NCBI GenBank assembly: GCA_023435945.1
Contig: JAEZLB010000309.1
Span: 1-12,363 of the forward strand
Direction: 5' to 3'
Source: Pseudomonadota bacterium
GTDB lineage: Bacteria > Pseudomonadota > Gammaproteobacteria > Burkholderiales > Burkholderiaceae_D
DNA: 12,363 nt
Shown: positions 6,008-12,363 of the stretch, piece by piece
Layout: each line of letters starts with the position of its first letter
Position numbering within the stretch: position 1 is the first letter of the stretch
Notes under the pieces: model-generated
The model's input: the letters and a program-made list of their open reading frames with translations, nothing else
What the model was told of the DNA's origin: nothing
The model's database searches: none
Made by a program: the position numbers and the translations under genes

Positions 6008-6481
6008 TCATGCAAAGCCTATCCAGCGCCCGGCTACGAGGATGGCCAGCCATAGAAGGGCGGAAGCAGCTGCTAATACACGGATGCGCAGGGTAGCCGG
6101 CCCGCCGCGCACCGCAGAGGCAAAGTGCTTGCTGTGGTGCTGAAATGCTACGTTAAGGAACGCCATCACAAGCAGTGCGGCTTTGACGAGAAAAGCAGGA
6201 TTCTGGAGGTATTCGTTCGGCTTCACCGAGAACAACCACAGTCCTGCCAGGACAGCGAGGGCCGCGCCCGTTGCCGCAGTGCGTAACAGAAAAGGGCCGA
6301 GCACCGGGAGCTCACGCCCGCTCACTACACCTAGCAGGCGCAGGTCAAGCGGCAGGATGGCACCGAGCAGTAATCCTATGCCAAGGATATGGGCCGAGTT
6401 GACGAAGAGATAGGCGATCCACGATTCCTGCAGGAAGACAGCACCCGGCCAGTTGGCAAGTGCTTGCAGGAAAGCCGTCAT
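6008..6481 (-). CDS. DUF6644-family four-helix membrane protein
   Basis: This 157-residue inner-membrane protein has four predicted helices, about residues 22-42, 68-86, 96-114 and 132-152. The first carries AHILGIGLLLGAILPLDLRLLG, with a His (31) inside the membrane segment and an Asp-Leu-Arg at its cytoplasmic or periplasmic edge. A later NPAFLVKAALL segment and a His-rich FQHHSKHF loop follow. This layout fits the DUF6644 family as I recall it and loosely resembles CopD-type or cytochrome b561-like four-helix proteins. It starts 9 bases after the stop of the upstream DUF6152 gene on the same strand, so the two are almost certainly co-transcribed. The function is unknown; a heme or metal role is inference only. 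Confidence 0.75.
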   Translation of the reverse strand: MTAFLQALANWPGAVFLQESWIAYLFVNSAHILGIGLLLGAILPLDLRLLGVVSGRELPVLGPFLLRTAATGAALAVLAGLWLFSVKPNEYLQNPAFLVKAALLVMAFLNVAFQHHSKHFASAVRGGPATLRIRVLAAASALLWLAILVAGRWIGFA

Positions 6482-6490
6482 CGGGAGCCG

Positions 6491-6928
6491 TTATTCCTTG
6501 ATGCGTTCCGGATACATATCGTACTGCTTGCCGCCCGTGGTGATGCGCACGGCTTTCATATGCGCCTTGTTCGGTTCCTGGGTGCGGTTGCCGATCACGG
6601 TAATATCGTCGCCGACCTTGGCAGTGTCCCCGCTGAAGCCGGAGCGCTGGGTCTGGCTCGGGTTCCCCAGATCGACTTGCCATAGACGCCCATCTTCGGC
6701 TTTCACGCGCAGTATCGGATGCGGCGGCGCCATCGAAATCTCGGCGATGCTGCCCTTCAGCTCGGATTGGTCGTCTTCCGCCCAGGACCAGCCGTGGTGG
6801 GCAAAAGCCTGCAGCGTGAACAGCGTCGCTGCAGTAGCGAGAAACATTATGAAGAGACGATGCGAAACATGACGCATCGAGGGGGAAAGGGTGCGGGTGG
6901 TTGTACGACTTGCGCGTGATGCCGGCAT
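6491..6928 (-). CDS. Exported DUF6152-family protein, mature end His-His
   Basis: The ATG at 6928 is preferred because AAGGAG stands 7 bases upstream; an internal ATG at 6877 (Met18) would give a more usual signal peptide but has no ribosome site. The 145-residue product has a signal sequence with hydrophobic core LFIMFLATAATLFTLQAFA and a good AxA cleavage site (AFA). The mature protein then begins HHGWSWAEDD. The remaining approximately 100 residues are mostly short strands (LKGSIAEISM, HPILRVKAEDGRLWQVDLG, VGDDITVIGN) that suggest a small beta barrel, in line with the DUF6152 family. It is exported, probably periplasmic. The two leading histidines plus further His in PPHPIL and KAHMK could bind a metal such as copper; this is inference. 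It is the first gene of a two-gene unit with the DUF6644 protein. Confidence 0.78.
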   Translation of the reverse strand: MPASRASRTTTRTLSPSMRHVSHRLFIMFLATAATLFTLQAFAHHGWSWAEDDQSELKGSIAEISMAPPHPILRVKAEDGRLWQVDLGNPSQTQRSGFSGDTAKVGDDITVIGNRTQEPNKAHMKAVRITTGGKQYDMYPERIKE

Positions 6929-7278
6929 GATTCTGCTCCTTGGGTCGAGTAGAAAACTGAGAGTCCGGCATACTGAGGCCGGTTCCTGTTGTTCGCGATG
7001 CAAAGTCGTCAGGGCTGACTCGCCTTGGGTGCAGGGTAGCGGCCCGACATACAAAACCAAGTGGCCGGCAAGCCCTCTACGGGGCCAGGCAGTTATGCCA
7101 CTGGCAGCGATAACGGTCCTTCCTTGCAAGCCAACTGCATTTCCGCGGGAAATTAAAGCAGGCCAGTTCCACAGAACTGTACCCCTCCAATCGCTGTTTC
7201 TAATCCGACAGGATGGGTACAGGTGGCGGGAGAACCATTTCCCCCAGTAGTGCTGACTTGAGCAGTACAGCTTACAGC
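6929..7278. other. 350-base gap upstream of the DUF6152 operon
   Basis: No gene is supported here. It holds the AAGGAG site of the DUF6152 gene next to 6928, a perfect 13-base dyad TTTCC-GCG-GGAAA (7140-7152), and nested short stems around TGCCA-C-TGGCA (7096-7106) with outer arms GTTAT/ATAAC (7092-7096 and 7110-7114). Weak stems follow the end of the ene reductase gene (for example within 7250-7275) without a T-run. No clear sigma70 promoter pair was found on the minus strand. Confidence 0.55.
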
Positions 7279-8409
7279 TCAGGCGGCTTTGTCCAGTGAT
7301 GGATAGTCGATATAACCCGCTTCGCCCGGCGTATAAAACGTTTGCGGGTTGGGCGCGTTCAACGGCGCATTGAGCTTCAGCCGTTGCACCAGATCAGGGT
7401 TGGCGATATAGAGGCGACCGAATGCGACTGCGTCGGCATGGCCGGATTCAACGGCATCCATCGCCATCTCGCGGGTATAGCCGTTGTTGGCGATATAGCT
7501 GCCCTGGAAGGCCTTGCGTGCCCAGGCAAAGTCGAAGCCGGGCACGTCGCGCGGTCCGCCGGTAGCGCCTTCGATGAAGTGGATGAAGGCAATGCCGCGC
7601 TGATTCAACTGCTCAATCAGATAGCCGAATACGGCCTGCGGATTGCTGTCGGAGAGATCATTGGCCGGCGTTACCGGCGACAGCCGGATACCGACACGGC
7701 CAGCGCCAACCTCGGCGATGACCGCATCCACCACTTCCAGCGCAAAGCGCACGCGGTTCTCGATGGAACCGCCGTATTCATCGGTGCGCTTGTTAGCGCC
7801 GTCGCGCAGGAACTGGTCGATCAGATAACCGTTGGCGCCGTGGATCTCGACGCCGTCAAAACCGGCGCGCATGGCATTCGCTGCACCACGCCGATATTCA
7901 TCCACGACCTGCCTGATTTCATCCACGCTGAGCTCGCGCGGCTCAGGCGCTTCCACCTTGCCGGTACGGGTATAAGCGAGCACATTCGGTTTGATCGCAG
8001 AGGGTGCGATGGGCTGCACGCCACCGGTCAGTTCAGGATGCGTCACGCGCCCTACATGCCAGATCTGCGCGACGATCTTGGAACCCGCTTCATGCACAGC
8101 CCGGGTGATCGGCTTCCAGCCTTCCACCTGCGCATCGGAATAAATGCCGGGAGTTGCCATGTAGCCCTTGCCGGCGGGAGAGACCTGCGTGCCTTCGCTG
8201 ATGATGAGGCCGGCGTTGCTGCGTTGGCGGTAATACTCGATGTTCATGGGGCTGCCCGGAATGTCGCCAGCGGCTTCGTCGGCACGGCTGCGGGTCAGCG
8301 GGGCCATCACGACCCGGTTACGGATTTCGATGTCGCCGATGCGGGTGGGCTGGAAAAGCTTGTGATGTGCGATGCTGTCCTGGTGAGGCTGCGTGACGGG
8401 CGGGTTCAT
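7279..8409 (-). CDS. Old yellow enzyme-family ene reductase (NemA-like)
   Basis: This 376-residue FMN flavoprotein of the old yellow enzyme family reduces activated C=C bonds, and often nitro compounds or N-ethylmaleimide, using NAD(P)H in the cytoplasm. Diagnostic residues are present: Thr39 in MAPLTRSR (tunes FMN), His190 and Asn193 in EIHGANGYL (bind the substrate carbonyl) and Tyr195 (proton donor). The FLRDGANKRTDEYGGSIENR signature follows, and the late IANNGYT and AFGRLYIANPDLV motifs bind the FMN phosphate. The frame is open another 300 bases upstream, but the ATG at 8409 has an AAAGGA site and matches family N-termini; the extension would run over the regulatory region and into the LysR gene. 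It is divergent from a LysR regulator, an arrangement common for this family, where the regulator responds to electrophiles. Confidence 0.93.
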   Translation of the reverse strand: MNPPVTQPHQDSIAHHKLFQPTRIGDIEIRNRVVMAPLTRSRADEAAGDIPGSPMNIEYYRQRSNAGLIISEGTQVSPAGKGYMATPGIYSDAQVEGWKPITRAVHEAGSKIVAQIWHVGRVTHPELTGGVQPIAPSAIKPNVLAYTRTGKVEAPEPRELSVDEIRQVVDEYRRGAANAMRAGFDGVEIHGANGYLIDQFLRDGANKRTDEYGGSIENRVRFALEVVDAVIAEVGAGRVGIRLSPVTPANDLSDSNPQAVFGYLIEQLNQRGIAFIHFIEGATGGPRDVPGFDFAWARKAFQGSYIANNGYTREMAMDAVESGHADAVAFGRLYIANPDLVQRLKLNAPLNAPNPQTFYTPGEAGYIDYPSLDKAA

Positions 8410-8431
8410 ACGGTCCTTTCTATATAGGGAG

Positions 8432-8521
8432 TCCGAACGTTTTACCCGGGAGGCAAAACCGGGCAAAAAACCGGAACGTGGGGTATTAAAGCCTTGCTGC
8501 ATTATGAAGAATACGTTCCGG
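8432..8521. promoter_or_regulatory. Repeated half-sites in the ene reductase/LysR intergenic region
   Basis: A perfect 9-bp inverted repeat, CCGGAACGT (8471-8479) and ACGTTCCGG (8513-8521), has centres 42 bases apart, four helical turns. A third, imperfect copy, CCGAACGT, lies at 8433-8440 near the ene reductase start. Between them is a direct repeat AAAACCGG (8456-8463 and 8467-8474), 11 bases apart. Such layouts are typical of LysR-type operators bound by a tetramer that bends DNA. That the adjacent LysR protein binds here is inference from position. Confidence 0.55.
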
Positions 8522-8543
8522 ATTAAATAGGTCATTTGGGCGA

Positions 8544-8565
8544 TATAATTTATTCCTGTCAGGAA
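8544..8565 (+). promoter_or_regulatory. LysR gene -10 box and start-site dyad
   Basis: A consensus TATAAT at 8544-8549 precedes the regulator gene. No good -35 exists at 17 bases, but the 8513-8521 half-site ends there, so the regulator could cover its own promoter. Just downstream, TTCCTG-T-CAGGAA (8553-8565) is a perfect 13-base dyad of the T-N11-A form favoured by LysR proteins. It overlaps the expected transcription start and the AGGA translation signal. Confidence 0.5.
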
Positions 8566-8575
8566 TGGATGAGTC

Positions 8576-9508
8576 ATGGATAGATTGCGCTTGATGGAAA
8601 CTTTTGTGCGGGTTGTGGAGGCGGGAAGTTTCTCCGCGGTGGCCCGCGAAGGCATGACGACACAGTCGGCCATCAGCAAGCAGGTACAGGCGCTGGAAAC
8701 CCAACTCGGCGTCAAGTTGCTGGTGCGTTCGACGCGCAGCCATGCCGTGACGGAAGCAGGCCAGCTCTACTACGAGCGCTGCCGCCAGGTGCTCGACACG
8801 CTGGAAGAAGCGCGCGTGGAAGTGCAGCGCACGGAACAACATATCTCCGGCGTGCTGCGCGTGGCCGCACCGGTCGCATTCGGGCGCCTGCATATCGTGC
8901 CGCGCCTGCCCGGCTTTTATGCGCGTTATCCCAAGATTAAGATCGACCTGCAACTGGATGACAGTTTTGTGGACCTGGTGGTGGCGGGCATCGACCTTGC
9001 CTTCCGGGTTGGCGAACTGAAGGACAGCCGGCTGATCGCACGCCGTATCGGTACAGCGCACCGCGTGACGCTGGCCGCGCCGTCATATCTGGCAAAGTAT
9101 GGCGAGCCGCAGCATCCTAAGGATCTGTTGCAGCATCAGTGCCTGGTTTATACGGGACTGGCGACGAGTATCAATGAATGGGTGTTTCACGAAAAGGGCA
9201 AGGCTGACGTGACGGTGCGAGTCAGCGGGCATTTCCAGTCCAACAGCTCGGAAGCGCTGCGCCAGGCCACCTGTGAAGGGCTGGGCATCGTTTGTTCGCC
9301 CTTGTGGATTTACGGTGACGATATCCGTGCTGGACGCGTTAAACCCATACTGACCGGTTTTCAACCGCCGTCCCTGCCGCTGAATGTCGTGTTCCAGCCG
9401 GCGCGGCGCCCCTCTCTCAAGGTCAACAGCTTCGTTTCCTATTTTGCCGAAGCTTTCAGCCAGGACCCGGATATTGCCACCATGCTCGCGACTCCCGCTG
9501 AAGTCTAG
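8576..9508 (+). CDS. LysR-family transcriptional regulator
   Basis: The 310-residue protein has the standard LysR layout. An N-terminal winged helix-turn-helix spans about residues 1-60 (FVRVVEAGSFSAVAREGMTTQSAISKQVQALE), followed by a linker helix and a periplasmic-binding-like effector domain from about residue 90. It resembles the CrgA/DmlR-type subgroup (DLAFRVGELKDSRLIARRIG motif). The ATG at 8576 follows an AGGA and matches family starts. The adjacent divergent ene reductase gene and the shared half-sites strongly suggest that this protein controls that gene and itself; the effector is unknown. The gene ends in TAG and converges with the next gene after about 130 bases without a visible strong terminator. 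Confidence 0.92.
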   Translation: MDRLRLMETFVRVVEAGSFSAVAREGMTTQSAISKQVQALETQLGVKLLVRSTRSHAVTEAGQLYYERCRQVLDTLEEARVEVQRTEQHISGVLRVAAPVAFGRLHIVPRLPGFYARYPKIKIDLQLDDSFVDLVVAGIDLAFRVGELKDSRLIARRIGTAHRVTLAAPSYLAKYGEPQHPKDLLQHQCLVYTGLATSINEWVFHEKGKADVTVRVSGHFQSNSSEALRQATCEGLGIVCSPLWIYGDDIRAGRVKPILTGFQPPSLPLNVVFQPARRPSLKVNSFVSYFAEAFSQDPDIATMLATPAEV

Positions 9509-9636
9509 GCGACTACGCTCCCTCGTGTTTCGCCCACCGCATTCCGGCAGTGCTTACCTCCACCAGCAGGGACGCCACTACTTATTCCGATAAACAAGGA
9601 AGCAAGAAGGAAGCACGGAGTAACGAATCGCACGGA

Positions 9637-10044
9637 TCACGCTTTTTTTTCTGAAGCGGACTGATGGGGCTTATCTCCGGCCCGCCTGCCGTGCTCAGCA
9701 TGCCGCAGGCCTTCCTTGATGCGCCGCAGGCGCTCGTATTCTGCCGGATCTTCCTTGGCCAAGCTTTTTTCTCCCCACTTGTAATAAATGAGCAGTCCCA
9801 GCATGGCGGCAGCGCTGATGGCGAGTTTTCCCTTATGTCCATCCAGGGTTTCGCGCAGCGTAGTCAGGGACTGGTCCAGCTTGCTGGGTTCTTCGGCGGA
9901 AGTAGGGACGGAAGAGGAAGCAACGGGAGCGGGAGCTTCTGGGGATGTTTGTTGCGCTGTCTTCAGCGCATCCATATCCTCCATCCCGGAAAGAGGGGGA
10001 GAAGAAAGAGATTTGTCGGAAGGCTTGTGAGTATGGGCTTGCAT
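9637..10044 (-). CDS. Hypothetical single-span membrane protein
   Basis: I do not recognise a family. The ATG at 10044 has AAGGAG 5 bases upstream, which supports a real gene. The 135 residues comprise a Ser/Pro/Ala-rich, probably disordered region (about 1-55), a short helical stretch SLTTLRETLDGHKGK (59-73), one predicted membrane span LAISAAAMLGLLIYYKW (74-90) and a charged, helix-prone C-terminal tail with many Lys, Arg, Glu and His. There is no signal peptide. The layout suggests an inner-membrane anchor with two soluble arms; orientation is unclear. The coding strand ends with an A8 run just before the stop (9643-9650), a possible slippage site. It lies between the LysR gene (convergent) and ettA (same strand, separated by a terminator), so it is probably transcribed alone. 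Confidence 0.7.
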   Translation of the reverse strand: MQAHTHKPSDKSLSSPPLSGMEDMDALKTAQQTSPEAPAPVASSSVPTSAEEPSKLDQSLTTLRETLDGHKGKLAISAAAMLGLLIYYKWGEKSLAKEDPAEYERLRRIKEGLRHAEHGRRAGDKPHQSASEKKA

Positions 10045-10241
10045 GACAACTCCTTACAAGACGCAGCAATGGGGGAAATGCTTTCCTGTTTAGTGTTCCC
10101 ACGCCGCGAACGGGTTCCGGGCGATTCTGTTACTAACGGGAACCTTGCGTGTGGGTCCCAACATAAAAAGCAGACCACGCTGAATCCGCTTAATTCCTTG
10201 GCTAAGTATTGATGCGGATGAGGAATAAGACGTGAAAACAC

Positions 10242-10266
10242 AACAAGCGGCCAGGGGCCGCTTGTT
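10242..10266 (-). terminator. Terminator hairpin after ettA
   Basis: A perfect 11-bp GC-rich stem (10242-10252 with 10256-10266) has a 3-base loop and lies 27 bases beyond the ettA stop. Read on the minus strand, it is followed by a T-rich tract (GTGTTTTC). A T4 run on the plus side could allow weaker action in the other direction. This is the clearest intrinsic terminator in the window. Confidence 0.8.
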
Positions 10267-10292
10267 TTGAGATGCCAAAGCAAAACTAAAAT

Positions 10293-11960
<1,668 letters not shown>

Positions 11961-12107
11961 GTGTGGAGATTCCGTCTTCAGCAATAAAAGAAAGGTGCAA
12001 GCATACCCCATTTGTCAGACCGGACGGGAGAGGCATCAGGAGCTAGCACAGATCGGGAAAAGTCGTGATGCGCGATCTTAAGGGCGGGATCGTGAATTGG
12101 AACTCAG

Positions 12108-12149
12108 TTGATTTAGATCAACGTTTTTAAGTTGCCGGATTTCTACACT
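12108..12149 (+). promoter_or_regulatory. FNR/Anr box with class II -10 for ompW
   Basis: TTGAT-TTAG-ATCAA (12108-12121) is a perfect match to the FNR/Anr consensus TTGAT-N4-ATCAA. A -10-like TACACT lies at 12144-12149. A transcript starting near 12156 would place the centre of the box at -41.5, the exact class II activation position. The likely target is the ompW gene, whose ATG is at 12182. Confidence 0.75.
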
Positions 12150-12181
12150 GGCCTCACCAGTCACAACGAAAGAAGGTAATC

Positions 12182-12363
12182 ATGAAACGCACTACGCTTG
12201 TTCTCTCCGCTCTGGCTCTTGCTTTGTCCGCCAACGTCATGGCTCAGGAAAGCCCATGGCAGGTGCGGGTACGCGCGGTGCATCTCGACCCTCCAGACAA
12301 GTCTGATCCTGTAGGCGGTGCCGGTGCAGCCGACCGTATCACGGTGAGCGACAAGTATATTCC
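12182..12363 (+). CDS. ompW: OmpW-family outer-membrane protein, N-terminal part
   Basis: The first 60 codons are present; the gene runs off the right edge. The product starts with a typical signal peptide (hydrophobic core LVLSALALALSANVMA, cleavage likely after VMA). The mature start QESPWQVRVRAVHLDPPDKSDPVG matches OmpW, an eight-stranded outer-membrane barrel with a hydrophobic channel, roughly 200-230 residues when complete. The ribosome site AGAAGG (12170-12175) supports the ATG at 12182. In enterobacteria ompW responds to oxygen supply through FNR; here a perfect FNR-type box sits in the right place upstream, so low-oxygen induction is likely. It is divergent from ettA. Confidence 0.88.
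   Translation, partial: MKRTTLVLSALALALSANVMAQESPWQVRVRAVHLDPPDKSDPVGGAGAADRITVSDKYI

Noticed and set aside
7342..8427. Open frame of 361 codons on the plus strand opposite the ene reductase
   Set aside because: The opposite strand encodes all old yellow enzyme signature residues. This frame reads as its shadow, without recognisable domains.
10090..10118. Sigma-E-like promoter (GGAACC with a downstream ACTAA) before the hypothetical membrane protein; a similar GGAACC precedes the DUF6152 gene
   Set aside because: Spacing is about one base too long in both cases and the -10 parts match poorly; too weak to annotate.

Overview
The window is ordinary chromosomal DNA from a Gram-negative bacterium. 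Most genes have GC of roughly 55-60 % by eye. An OmpW-type porin, an EttA of exactly E. coli length, a LysR/old-yellow-enzyme pair and several DUF families common in Burkholderiales suggest a betaproteobacterium, perhaps near Oxalobacteraceae. That placement is inference from protein flavour, not a measured result.

Layout. 2-664 is the tail of a zinc-type alcohol/formaldehyde dehydrogenase. It is followed by a decayed C-terminal fragment of DNA topoisomerase IB (673-912) and an intact YeaE-like aldo/keto reductase (1017-1850). 2119-2537 looks like a single integron-type gene cassette with no integrase. It carries a DUF488 (YeaO-like) gene broken by an amber codon, and an attC-like 59-base element overlaps its stop codon. 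A YqaE/Pmp3 membrane peptide (2714-2908) comes next, then a roughly 370-bp gene-free stretch with inverted repeats. A good sigma70-type promoter at 3276-3304 drives a lower-GC cluster of three genes: 4-OT-type tautomerase, DUF2214 membrane protein and DUF4336 metallo-beta-lactamase-like protein. A MmcQ/YjbR-like protein and a GFA-family zinc protein follow on the same strand.

The minus strand at 6008-6928 holds a two-gene operon. It encodes an exported DUF6152 protein whose predicted mature form begins His-His, and a four-helix DUF6644 membrane protein. The pair resembles the CopC/CopD arrangement in outline. A 350-bp gap follows, then an old-yellow-enzyme ene reductase (minus) divergent from a LysR regulator (plus). 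Their 166-bp shared region holds several matching half-sites. A small single-membrane-span protein of unknown function (9637-10044) and ettA (10293-11960, with a strong hairpin terminator) are on the minus strand. The window ends in the start of an ompW gene with a perfect FNR/Anr box placed exactly for a class II promoter.

Several genes (dehydrogenase, aldo/keto reductase, ene reductase, GFA protein) deal with aldehydes or electrophiles. They sit in separate transcription units, so a shared pathway is not shown. The observations most worth a second look are the lone cassette with its broken DUF488 gene, the DUF6152/DUF6644 pair, the ene reductase/LysR operator layout and the FNR-controlled ompW promoter.
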